From Asterias rubens (taxonomy: Eukaryota; Echinodermata; Asteroidea; Forcipulatida; Asteriidae), in contig NC_047068.1 of NCBI RefSeq assembly GCF_902459465.1, positions 11,036,001 to 11,100,000 on the forward strand: a DNA stretch of 64,000 nucleotides, read 5' to 3'. This document shows, piece by piece, positions 12,801-24,500 of this stretch. Below the pieces are notes generated by a model, which saw nothing but the letters and a program-made list of their open reading frames with translations, did not search any database and had not been told where the DNA came from. Position numbers and translations under genes: made by a program. Within the stretch, counting starts at the first letter, position 1, and each line of letters begins with the position of its first letter.

Positions 12801-15800
12801 GTAATCCTTTTCATAGGTGCTGTGGCGCAGCCAAGGGACACAGGTGGGAAAATTTTTGATAAAATCTTCGTTCGAAAAATATTTATTTCGAACCAACAAA
12901 GTTTTTTTTTTAAGAACGTTTGAAAACAGATCTTTTGAAAAATTGTATGCAATTTGTATTCTCAACGGCTATACCCCTATATAAATAAAATTTACAATTT
13001 GGCCCTTCTGTTGTTCCGCATAATGCGTTAAATCAATCACGCACACGATCTGAACGGTTAGCAAAACCACTGATACTGTATCCAGGACAGTGTATTTTGT
13101 TAACAAGTATTATTAATTTAATTTTGGTGCAAAAGATCACAGTCATATTATTCATATGAGCCCATCAACGTTGCAATGGGAGACTTTGGGACGCTAGATG
13201 GCAGCAGACTTACCAGGTAAGTTTCCATTGTTTATAGTTCTGAGCGTCGGACATGACCGTGAACAATGGATTTTACCCACAGACATAAAGAACCTCTATG
13301 TCTGTGATTTTACCTGGTAAGTCTGCTGCCACCAAGCGTCCCAAAAGTCTCCCATTCTAGAGCAGTGTCTTGCCAACTAGACTACCGAGATTGCTCGGTA
13401 GCTAGAGGCAGTTCGAACCCCATAATTTAGCAGTGGGTACTGTACAGATTCATTGCATCGGGAATCAAGAATACTTATTTTTGTTTCACCCATCTCCTTC
13501 GGGGATAAAGAATAAAAATTAATATTATTTATCCCCAATGCTTTATCCCTGATGCAAATTTAATCTAAATTGAGCAGGCCATAATCCTTTTCCTTAGTGT
13601 ACAAAGCCATATAAAAGCAAATGCAGACAATAAGTCTCTCTCACTCTTCTCCAGCCTTTGGTACAGCAAGGTTGTATCTCTCTAACTTATATAGTAGTAG
13701 TATTTATTCAGGTTCATTTATTGTGGTTGTCCAAAGGCTGACTGGAAACTGAATTGGTAGTACACTACTCCTATACAGCAACCTTTCAGCTGGAGGACTG
13801 CATTAGGGTATAAAGTAATATCTCTTAATAATTAAATAGAAATAGTAGTTAAGTAATTGTATTTGTGAGATCTAAAATATTTGAATGAAGTCAAAGCTGA
13901 CCAGCGCCGCCAAATGAGGCCTAATTCAGTCCAGACTCAGAAATATGGTAATTGTTTATAATTGTAACTAAATACTCTATATAGGCTTACTTCTTTAAAC
14001 TTCGTTAAAATAACAACAAAAATCAGTTGTTGTGTTTGTTTCAGGTTTTCGGATACATGGTTTCATTTCAGAGGGAAGTATTTCACAGAAGAAAAAAAAA
14101 ATGTTTTAACATGAACTTCATAATCAGTAAGCTTTCAGATTACACACGAACAATGATATTTTACTAATCTTTTTAAACTTCTGGTTACTGCTATATTTGT
14201 GTTTTGAATTCTTCTACGCAATCTTCACGTGGTTTCGCATTTGACATTTGACTGACTCTTCATCTAGATCTAGTGTTTATTATATATACACAATTTTCTC
14301 CTTTAATTCTTACCAGTTTGGTGAGTATGAATTTCCGATTGAAACGTCATATTCCCCTCAGCATGGTGCTCAGTTGACATCTGTGGTTCATGATCTCTCC
14401 GTATTCGCAGTTGGGCTTTCTTAGAAGTCTGACTACTCACTTCGGGAGTGCCTTGTTGCACAGTGGCGTCGTTTGTAGTGACATGGTTTTCCAAGATAAA
14501 CAATCGGTCTTCATGTGAAAGTAACTGGTCCTAAATTCGAATAAAAAACCATATTCCCAAGATCAACACTCACAAATCTACATTATTTATAGCTTATTAT
14601 TTTAATATTAAACAGTTTGCAATACAGTTTCAGTGGTTTGGTCATGATATATCAATTTGGAAGCCATGAGAGGCAGCTAGCCCATTGGGAATTAATGAAA
14701 ATCCTTGTAATTTGAAATTATTCTAACGGCCGGGGTCCAAGTTTATCTTCGTAAACCAGCCTCAAGTGAAATCACATCTGGAGTAAAGATTACTTTAAAT
14801 ATTTTTTGTGGTGTTCTCCACAAGGTTCTGTGTTGGGTCCCTTGCTTTTGTTATTTATATAAATGACATCTGTAACTCATCTGATCCTATTTCATTTTGC
14901 TTATTTGCAGATGACACAAGTTTATTGTACAGTCATAATAATGTAGATGCCGCGATTCAGAACCTTAATTTGGAACTTCATAAAATAAGTACTTGGCTTT
15001 TAGCCAATAAGTTATGTATTAATGTACTAAAATATAACATAGTTAGATTTTGTGCAAATCAATATAAATACATTCAATCTATTCCCTTAGTTCTAAATGG
15101 TATCAACTTGAATCAACTGAAAGTCACGACATTCTTAGGTATATATATTGATGAACATTTAACTTGGAAAAACCATATCAAAGATGTATCAATTAAAATA
15201 TCTAAACATATAGGTATAATGAATCGTTTTAAGTTTTTCCTACCTAGTAATATCTTATTGACCATCTATAATTTTTTTGTTCTGCCGTATTTAACTATTG
15301 CATTCTCATTTGGGGGTGTTCTTCAACTCAGTGTAACAAACTATTTACTTTACAAAAGCGGGCTGTTCGAATCATTTCTAATGCTGGTTATCAGGATCAT
15401 TCAGCTCCACTTTTTGAACAATTTAAACTTCTAAAATTAGATGATCTTTATTTCCTTAATTTAGGTAAATTTATGTATAAATACAACCTCTTGTTTTAAC
15501 TCTTTCTTTACCTTAACTTCAAATTCATTCGTATGATACTCAAAGTAATCGTAATAAAAATCTTTATGTCCGTTTCAACAGAACATCTTTTTTTTTTAAA
15601 TAGTCTTGTCCAACGTGCTACTAATTGGAATAGTCTCAGCGATTCATTAAAATCTGCACTTACTTTGTCAAATTTTGCAAACAAATTAAAAGCACAGTCC
15701 TTAATTCTTAGTTAAGAATGAAAAGTTATGATATATTTTCCGGATGATGTTTTGTCTTTGTACCCATACATGTACATGTTTAGTCAGTGTTGTGATAGTC

Positions 15801-16447
15801 TGTTGGCCTGTTTGTTCGTTTTTTGTCTGTCCGTAGGTACGGGAACAAAAGCATTGCTTCACCCATGCCCAGATGTTGTCCTGTTTGTGATTATTTACTC
15901 AACTTCCGTGTAAATTGTTATTGTCTTTATACTACATCTGTGGTTTGCCATTATTTATTAATTATCATGTATATTAACTTGATGTACACAAATGTAACTT
16001 TATGGCAACATTGAAATAAATGTATTGAAATCAAATAAGGCCGAGCGGTTGAAAGCACTAGACTTAACCTCTGGTGCTTTCTGATATACTGCAGAGTGTG
16101 GGTTCGAGTCCCGGTTGTGGCTCTTTACCATACATTGCTTTGTCGTAAAAGAACTCAGAACAATCGTTGAAGAGTATGTGTTTCTGGTTCACATATAGCA
16201 AGCATCCTTGTGAACAGGGCTGCTCAGGCTAAGTTCACTTTTGCTAATCCCCTTCTTTGATTTCATTACCAGAAATAATACAGCAATGACTCGTTCTTAC
16301 CTTAACATAGAACAGCATCGACCCAACAATCAGTGACGTTACAGTAAGGTTAAGGAGCGTTCCCGCCAAAAACCAACGCCAACCATTTTTGGTCGAGTTC
16401 TTCTTTGACCAGATCAGAGGATGTTCAGCTAAGTTATTAGAATCCAT
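9833..16447 (-). CDS. Membrane-anchored short-chain collagen, copy 2 (frame broken in this sequence)
   Basis: Paralogue of the copy at 1324-6235, same exon order and phases: 16447-16301, 14530-14314, 12540-12039, 10562-10478, 10320-9833. The N-tail and membrane segment are almost identical to copy 1, but exon 1 lacks seven stalk residues (HVELQSV). The stalk keeps RIRR. The collagen exon is longer (502 against 296 nt) with many more Gly-X-Y triplets. Its length is incompatible with the flanking phases: the reading frame changes once at a run of five A (minus strand, near 12487-12491) and again near 12071-12090. Read without correction the product would be truncated. The C-terminal domain exon is open and well conserved, so either the two indels are sequence errors or this is a young pseudogene. 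Intron 1 contains a non-LTR retrotransposon that copy 1 lacks. Confidence 0.72.
11190..11482 (+). repeat. tRNA-derived SINE, near complete
   Basis: Head GTCGTGGCCGAG...GGTTCGAATCCCGGTCGTGAC resembles a tRNA with A and B boxes; the body has CTCCACCCAGGGGTGAATGGG, and the tail is GAAGCGCTTTGAG...GCGCTAAAT. Related copies at 36650-36995, 40045-40500 and 61503-62260. Confidence 0.8.
11785..11905 (-). repeat. tRNA-like SINE head (second family)
   Basis: Minus-strand B-box GGTTCGAATCCCACCCG and surrounding tRNA-like block; partial relatives at 13356-13425 and 48150-48245. No intact cloverleaf, so not called a tRNA gene. Confidence 0.55.
13176..13355. repeat. MITE with CTCF-like motifs in both arms
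   Basis: Ends ATGGGAGACTTTGGGACGCT and its near-exact inverse. Each arm carries a sequence close to the CTCF core (13191-13205 and 13325-13339). Half copy at 26565-26670. Confidence 0.75.
13430..14290. other. Intron of collagen copy 2, no feature recognised
   Basis: A/T-rich intron sequence between the collagen and stalk exons. No gene, clear inverted repeat or tandem array seen. Confidence 0.4.
14795..16035 (+). pseudogene. 5'-truncated non-LTR retrotransposon (reverse transcriptase remnant)
   Basis: A reverse transcriptase palm block PQGSVLGPLL, then after a frame change IYINDI and FADDTSLLY (catalytic YxDD-type box at 14904-14915), then STWLLANKL and LGIYIDEHLTW. The frame breaks again near 15340, after which a RAVRIISNAGY segment and a C-terminal RATNWNSL segment follow. 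The 3' UTR ends in AAATAAATGTATTGAAATC. The style resembles the CR1/Jockey group. It lies antisense in intron 1 of collagen copy 2 and is absent from copy 1, so it inserted after the duplication. Not active. Confidence 0.85.
16038..16160 (+). repeat. tRNA-derived SINE, partial (unit 2 counterpart)
   Basis: GGCCGAGCGGTTGAAAGCAC head and GGTTCGAGTCCCGGTTGTGG B-box, directly after the retrotransposon 3' end; orthologous to 5770-5935. Confidence 0.65.
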
Positions 16448-16861
16448 GTCTCTTTCTTGATCCCAACAGCGTACAAGCTGCGTTTACAACAAGCCTTTAT
16501 AGCTACAACTGACGCCAACTGAAAAAAACGGTTTTAGGAATACAGGGCGAGGAGTCGATGTCACATGGACTTCAATCTGGTGTTGTCTTCAAACAGATGC
16601 AAAATACATTTGGAAAACATCCAAGTGTTTCAAAAAGAAGGGGAACATGGTGCGTATAGAAAAAAAACCGTCAAGTAAATTGCTGACGCTAGAAGAAAGT
16701 CATCTTGTACCAGGGTGCTTGGGCCTATGGGGACAGAGCATGGTAGGATATCCAGTGTTGATGTCGGCAGCGACTTGTACAAAACATTGAACAGGCGTGG
16801 GCGTCAACAATGGCACAACTCGTCCTCTTTCAGAGTGGAGAGGGTTTTAGTCTAGACCAGG

Positions 16862-17045
16862 GGCCAATTTTATAGAGCTGCTTAAGCAAAAAATTGCTTA
16901 AGCACGAAAATAGCTTGCTTATTTTACACATGTTACTGACCAAAATGTCATACCATATACATGGCTTGTAACTGGTATTTTTAGCTGTTGTTCACCAATT
17001 GAGCGGAGTTTTGGCCGGTAATCTGATTTTTCTAAGCAAGGAATT
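16862..17045. repeat. MITE arm, GGGCCAATTTTATAGAGCTGC family
   Basis: One terminus of the family whose two-ended copy is at 19660-19899; related ends at 47450 and 53232-53462. Confidence 0.5.
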
Positions 17046-17104
17046 TTTCGCTTTGGTAATGGAAACGATCTTTTTCAATCAAATTAATATTTGCAATGGA
17101 CGAC

Positions 17105-17990
17105 AGCGACAGCGACAGCGAGATTTCCTGATACAAATGTAACAGGCTCAAAAATTAAGACTGCAAACAACACTATGGGGTATGTTGTAACATGAAGGGT
17201 TGTAATGTTTTATTCCATTTTTCAACAGACGCAAGTGAAAACTGCACGCAGCCAGCGCTGTACAAAACTATACCTCTTTAAAACTCAACTCCTCGCAGAA
17301 TGGTGTCTTGAGAACAACTTTACTAAGATTATGAAAAAGACCCACAGGAACCAGAGTGTACTGCATTCCTGGGCTACGACTAAGCTAATGAATAAATATG
17401 AAACAACAAGCAATACAAAGGATATGCAAAATGAGACTATTTGTGGTTGTTCCAATAAACAATGACCATGGGTGCTAAAATAAGGTTAAGATTTTCCTTT
17501 AGATGCAAAAAACTCTAAAATGAAATCTAATGGCATGAAAGACAAAGAAGTAATAAAAATAATAGAGTAAAACCAAGGAGATCTACCTCGATTGATGTTA
17601 AAATAAAAAAGACTTAAACAATTTACCAGAGATTACAAAACCAAACAGCAGAAAACAAAACCATACAGCAGTAAACAAAATCATACAGTTTTCACCTGTC
17701 ACACAAAAATGTACACAGCCAATCCACAATCAAGGGTACAAATGATTTTTCGTGTCCATTTTATGAACATCAGTTTGAAAACCACTGATGTAGCAGTTAT
17801 CTCAATGTTATCAAATCGCTGTGTCACTGATAAATAAAAACAGCTGGAAATTGTCGAATACAAGATCTGCAAAGATGAGTTACTCGAAAAATATATATAT
17901 TGTTATGTTGGTGTCTTTTAACAAAAAGTGTACCCGCGATTGTGCCTGTGCACTAATACAAACACTACAAGTCTAGTTGGTCTTATTACT
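17105..17990. other. Intergenic, nothing recognised
   Basis: Contains only a short (CGACAG)n run at 17100-17120 and A/T-rich unique-looking sequence between collagen copy 2 and the IDO 3' end. Confidence 0.4.
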
Positions 17991-17994
17991 AAGG

Positions 17995-18526
17995 GAATCA
18001 ATGTGTTGTGAAGAGGTTTTCAACTATAGTTTAATCTCAACGAGGCCTGGTTCTTGATAATTTTACCGAGACAAGTCGAGGTAAATTACCAAGTACCAGG
18101 CCTCGGCGGGTTTAAACCACTAGTTGAAAACCGATTCAACACACTTTGATTCCCATTCATAAATACCTTTTCGGTCAAAAACATCAACACTTTTTGGTAA
18201 AAAAGTAAAATAAATGCAAAAATTAAAAATGTTCAATGATTTCTTTCAACACAACACCCCTCCAGCTCTGAAATGGGAAAGCCCTCCGCCGCCCTCGGTT
18301 ATTATAGGAAATACTGTGCGCATCGCGCGTATCGCGTGGTGTGGCACAACTGTTTCAGCCGTCGCTCTCGACAAATAGGAATGAAGAAACTGTCTTATAA
18401 GAACAGGCGCAAGCTCGCGTGTCACGCCCATGTTTCAACACTGGTCATAAACAAAGGTTTATACACACCCACGTGACGCGCTCCTCACCAATAGGAATAG
18501 CGAGGCTGTCTGAGGTGTTTATGAAT
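17995..18526. repeat. Composite X-Y repeat next to the IDO stop codon
   Basis: Module X (17995-18152) is a foldback with GGGAATCAA...GGTTTTCAACTAGTGG-type arms; module Y (18153-18526) has inverted ends ATTCATAAATACC / GGTGTTTATGAAT. Y ends 2 nt from the IDO stop, so the IDO 3' UTR must begin in repeat DNA. Confidence 0.75.
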
Positions 18527-18527
18527 G

Positions 18528-21500
18528 TTAGTTAATCTCAGTTCCTTCATCCACCAAATGGAATGCTGTCTTCACAGTGCTTCGCAGGCCTTTTAAAAAC
18601 TCCATAATCCCTGAAAAGAAAAACTTTGAATTTAAAATACTCTTGTCCAACAATAATATCCACGTTATCCCCTGCTGGCAAAGAAATCTGAAGTGCTTTA
18701 CAAATAAAATGTAAGCAAGATTTACAGAAAAAGAACATCATTGTAGAAACACGATTAATGGAGGCTGATATTCCCTCATGGGGCAAGGCCGAGAAAGTCA
18801 AAGGAAAATAATGTCAGATCCGCCCTTAGATAATTCCCAGGTTTTGTCTCGTTAACTTGGGCGTGATCCCTGGCCATACGGCAGTTATACCGAATGATTA
18901 CAGGGTTCAAATCCCACTCTAGTAAATTTGTCTGTGTTCAACACCATAATTATGTCAAATTTACCCATTTAGTTTTCCTTGTTCAATTCAATATACATTT
19001 ATTTCCACAAAACATTTCCACAATATTATAGAACTACACAGTGACATACATGATATATAAAAGACAGAACAGGAATAAACTAGCGGGAAGCGCGTGGAGG
19101 CAAGGCCCAACATAAGCCAGGTAACTTGTAGCGGCTTGCCTTTACATAACAAAATACATAAACTAAAGGTACATGCTTAGGACAATACAAAGACGAAACA
19201 AACAGACAGACAGACAGACAAACAGACATACATACATACGAACAAACTACTGATGAAAATTCCAATGACAAAGTAAGCAAAAACTTCAATGGGAATATTG
19301 GTATAGAAACTATATGTCACATACTGGGAAATAAGGATAGATAGTTTGAACCTAGCCACAGAGGATGAGGCGCTTGTGATATATATGACTTAGTAAACAG
19401 TTACCATTGCTTTACTTTGAATTGAAGGCTTAACCTTACCCATTCCACCAGTGCCATATGCCCCCTGTTTGGCGTATTTCTCATCGTTATCTTTCCGATG
19501 AGACATGACAATGACGTACCTATACAGACAAAATGATCCATCAATATTGTTTAAAAAACTTCAGGTTACTTCCTTTTCCACATTATTGTTAAAATGCCTT
19601 ATGCTCAGCGAACAGATTCTGCATATCTCACCGTACTTTAAGCCGTACCAACATGACCAGGGCCATATTGCATAGAGCTGCTAAGCACACAAATTTGCTT
19701 AGCATGAATTTTCTTCCTTGATAAAAAACAGGATTACCAACCAAATTTCAATTTGTTGCATTTTCAATGTGACTGGTTTTCAGCTGTTGTTTGCGTATCC
19801 TGAAAATCACGTGGATATTTTTTGGGGGTTGGTAATCCTGTTTTTATCAAGGAAGAAATTTCATGCATTGTGCTAAGCAGCTCTATGAAACCGGCCCCAG
19901 GCGACATCTAGGTCAATATGGCGGCGCGCAACAGAGCATTTAGGATGTCTGATGTTGATGTTGATGTTGAGTGTAATAAAAATCAGGTCAAACTTCAAAC
20001 CAATCAACAAATTGTCAACATTAATTGCTTCTTGCAAGCAGGGAGATTTAGAATTACATTCAACATGAGGGAGAACAAGTTTCCAGAATCAGGGAGGTTT
20101 TCAAATTTATTATTGTTTTTTATTATTTCATCTTATCACAGCATGCAAAAGAGAAACACAGTTGTGCCGGTAACTCCTCGAGTCGGGCTACGTCCCATAG
20201 CCTTAGATCTCGAGGGTCTTTCTTAGGATCCTCGCTGTTCCCAACAGCGCCGCCTTCTGCAACAGATCTTTTCTCACATTTTTGTCCCTACTTCGTCCAG
20301 ATGTTTCCCAGTGCTTTCGGAATGGTGCCGAAATCTTTTCACCAGCCAAATCTTACGAAGTTCCCTGACCAGGTCTTGGTACTTTCTTGTCCATCTCCTT
20401 CGAAGCTACCCTTAAATCTCCCGGCACAGCTATGTCAATGAGATGGCACATCTTCTTTGTATTATCTAAAACTACAACATCCTGACGTCTATGTTCTATA
20501 ACATGACCAGTCTGAATGTTAAAGTCCCAGAGGATCTTGACCTAGTTGGTCTCTGTAACTTTCTCCGGAACATGGTCGTACCATTTTGCAGTCACTTGGA
20601 CACCCCATTTTTTTGCACAGATCCTAAGGAATTACCTAGGTCAACTTATCATGTCTACCTTTGTACTACCTTTGTGTTTTATTCTTTATCTACGACTGCG
20701 TTTCAAAATAGCTGTAGAGAACGCACATGTCACTGTTGAATCCCATAAGAAACGGGTGTAACTTTCACAATTAAAAATTGTAGGCCTACGCTTTGTTTGT
20801 TTTGAAAGTTGTATCCTTCAAAAACATGACAAAGATCTACTGGCATGTTACATAAAACAAATAATGAAGGGTTTTCATTCGTGCAATAGTGCTAATAATG
20901 TCGTTGAAAGATGGAGTGTCCTATTCAACTCGGCTCCTAGAACATTCCATCTTTCAACTCATGAACACATTCGCACCATTGCACTCATAAACATTCATCA
21001 TTTGTATAATAGCTCTATGGTGTCAACTCTCTTTTATTCATGTTTGTTTACGATTTTGACACCCAAAATGACACACAGGATAGGAACATGTGAGTACGCT
21101 GCGCATTGCAAGGGGTCTATAGTGCAAGACAGGGTTAAAAGATGTCCAACCAGGGCCCAATTTTGCCGATAGAGCCTTCTCGGTATATGGACCCAAACTC
21201 TGGAATAAACTTCCCAATCACATCAGGGACACAACATCACTCAACACATTCAAGGCACTTCTTAAAGCCCACTTGTTTCAGGAGGCCTACCATGAATGAC
21301 TTGTTATTTCTTCTGTGCATCAGCGCCTTTGAGCAAACTTTTGATTTAGGCGCTATACAAATTACGTTTGATTGATTGATTGATTGATTGAACAATACAA
21401 AATAAATAAAGGATGGCATGCTTACTCTGTAACTATTTGAATGTGGGCAGAACGAAACTCAATGACTGCTGCCAGACAGTCCTTGTAGGCGAGAAGAGCT

Positions 21501-24500
21501 CTGGAATTGTTGCAAAAAGTAGCTTGGGAAAAAAAGAAAACGAAAAATGAAAAGTGCTGCGACAATGTTTCTGAACACAGCCAACACATGCACTAGGTTT
21601 TTTTCACAGTAAAGGAAGATTCCTTTCCTTAAAAACAACAACTGTATCAACTAATATGCTTGTATGCTTCTTTTTTAAAGAGGCAAGGGCACCAAGGCAT
21701 CTTCTTCTTGGTAATGGGCACCCTATGAGGAAATTTCAAGGGCACCAAGGCAATGACCAGGGGGCATGGAGGCAATGACCTTGTTCTCTTCTTGAAGTAT
21801 CAGGCATGTATAAAAGGGAAATTGACTTGCTAAATTTAAAAATAGTTTTGGAATAAAGAGAGATAAATTTACTATATTTACTGTACTAATTTATTACAAC
21901 CTTTAATAGACTTTTCAGGCTATTGAAACAAAATTGTTGCTGGTTTTTCTGAGGGCCAACAAATCAGAAATCAGACATGAAGTAGGAAAAATATCATGCC
22001 TGCATGATGATCAAGCCACAGTTGCTGACAAAGTCAGGCACGGCCTAAGGTTACGACATAATTACGACATACAACTGCAATTACTTTTCTTACCAAAATG
22101 GCGAATAGATGGACCCATGGCTAATGCCTTGATTAAGTCTCGATGTAACGGGGGCATGTCTCCCGCAAACTTTGTACACTGAGCTTCTGTACAGACAATT
22201 GAATATTCAAGATTAGTAATGAATATTAATTTATGGTCCTGTTTCATACAATTTTAAGTGGTGGTTTTCTTCTCGTGTAGAATGAAAATATTACAAAGTC
22301 TTTTGACTTTAATTTCAGTTGACATACATGAATAAATTAGTAGGATTCATTATAAGTGAAAGAGCAATTGGTGAAATTATTTTATTCGAGTTTGGTGAAA
22401 GAAAATAATCACTACGGTCTCGTTGCATCTTCGTTAGTTTGTTTGTTCAAGGGAACTCAGCAAACTCACACAGTTGATATAAACACCAAGCTGGCAACAT
22501 CCAATCTATCTCATACAATTTATTATTGGTTTAATGTCTATGGTTATGAACGGCATAAATCAGGAAGTTGTATTTAGTAACTAGACAACAACACTTTATT
22601 CTAGTCACTGTGAAATAAGCGGGTAGGATTCGAACCCGCAACCTTGTGATTGCAAGTCCTGCAGTCTAACTATACTGGTACCCCAGACTGCCGGTAGCAT
22701 TTGAAACATGAATATTCAAGCTAGATCATGAATATTTATAACATACCATATTGTGATTGGTGTTTCAAGCCCAAGGCTGCATCAAGACACGGAAATGTTG
22801 AGCTCTGAGCTGCACTGCCTCCTCCATACTATAATATGTAACCAGAGAAGAAAATACGAAACCTGGTCAAAAGAAGGTACTCGTACACAATCGTCTTAGA
22901 AATATAGTTGCACAACACCCAAGTGCCCATCCCATCCGCCATTTCGGGAGTCAAAATCTAGCACTAACACGCAAACAAGATTTGGTTCTCAAAATAATGG
23001 AAATGGTATATAGACGCACATTGTTAGGAGGTGCGTTCAGACCAAAATCATTTTAGGGAGAATTGGGAAATTGTGACATTCCTAATCAGTGAGCTTTCAT
23101 ATTACATAAACAGAAATTTTTTCCGGGTTACGGTCGAGCTAGCTGTAAAAAATAACCACACCTCTTGTCAGACCGGAGCAATTTAAACGCTGACTAATAT
23201 AAATCTACTTCATTTTTTTTATTTTTTTTTATTTTTTTTTATTTTAAATATGATCAGTTCCGGACATTCCCTTCAATCCAGTTTCATGCCTCTCCTCATT
23301 GAGCCCAAGTCTCAACTCGTGGGGTGACAGGTCTTTTTCTTCAGCTGCGCCACGCATCTGGAACTCGCTACCACTTAATCTTTAGATCTTGTCAATGTGC
23401 AACAAAATTCAAATCTTTTCTCAAAACTTAACTTATGTCACAGATTTTCGAGGATTAATTTTGTTGTGTCTGTTTTCTTTTGTTTGATTTTGGTTTAACT
23501 GCACCTTGAACATCCAGCAGGGTGGATATGTGCACATTACAAGTCTTGATTATTGTTATTATTATTACTACTAATAATAGTCATAATTATGGAGTCTTAT
23601 AAAGCGCCGGTACTGCCAACAGGGCGCTCATGATGCTCGCTCGTGATACAACAGTACTGTTATAAATGTATAACAGGTGATCCAGAACAATTCCATTTTC
23701 CAAAATAGAACGCTCCGGGGATCACCTCGGGAGTCGTAGTTTTAACCATAGCACTCGAAGCAGTCATTATTTGTATACTATCCCATACCTTCCCCGCAGT
23801 AACCAAGAAAGAACGTGGCCCCATGTGTGTTCCTTACAAAGGTTCTACAAGGAGACGTTGATCGGCTGATCTAGGTTACTGTGTGAAAATAGCATATCGA
23901 GTGATGAGATCTGAGATGTAGGATGTTACTCACACTAACTGGTTCCGGACTCACTCCCTCATAGATCAAACCCTTCCAACCTTTTTCCTTGAAGGCCTTG
24001 CTGTTCCATCTGGAAAGGAAAATAACATTTTATTGCACAATTTCAACCAATTTGACCCAATGGTTACCGATTTATGGTTGTTTGAATATCAGAGGTCAGG
24101 CGCATTTTGACCGCAATCCGCGAGAAAGAGCATGCCGTGGCGCGAAAACCGTTCATCGGATAGAGCTGAAATTTGAAATTTAAGCTTGTTAAAGACAGTG
24201 AACACTATTGGTAATTGTCAAAGACCAGTCGGTGTATCTCAACATATATATAAAATAACAAACCTGTGAAAATTTGAGCTCAATCGGTCATCGAAGTTGC
24301 GAGATAATAATGAAAAAAAAAAAAACCTTGTCACACGAAGTTGTGTGCTTTTAGATGGTTGATTTCGAGACCTCAAATTCTAAACTTCAGGTCCCGAAAT
24401 CAAATTCGTTGAACAATATTTCTTTCTCGAAAACTATGTAACTTCAGAGGGAGCCGTTTCTCACAATGTTTTATACCATCAACCTCTCCCCGTTACTCAT

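Noticed and set aside
17205-17465. 86-residue plus-strand frame
   Set aside because: No recognisable domain, A/T-rich composition and no paralogous counterpart.
22617-22690. Possible tRNA gene on the minus strand
   Set aside because: The B box is good but no 7-bp acceptor stem pairs and a related block sits at 29393; treated as a SINE head.
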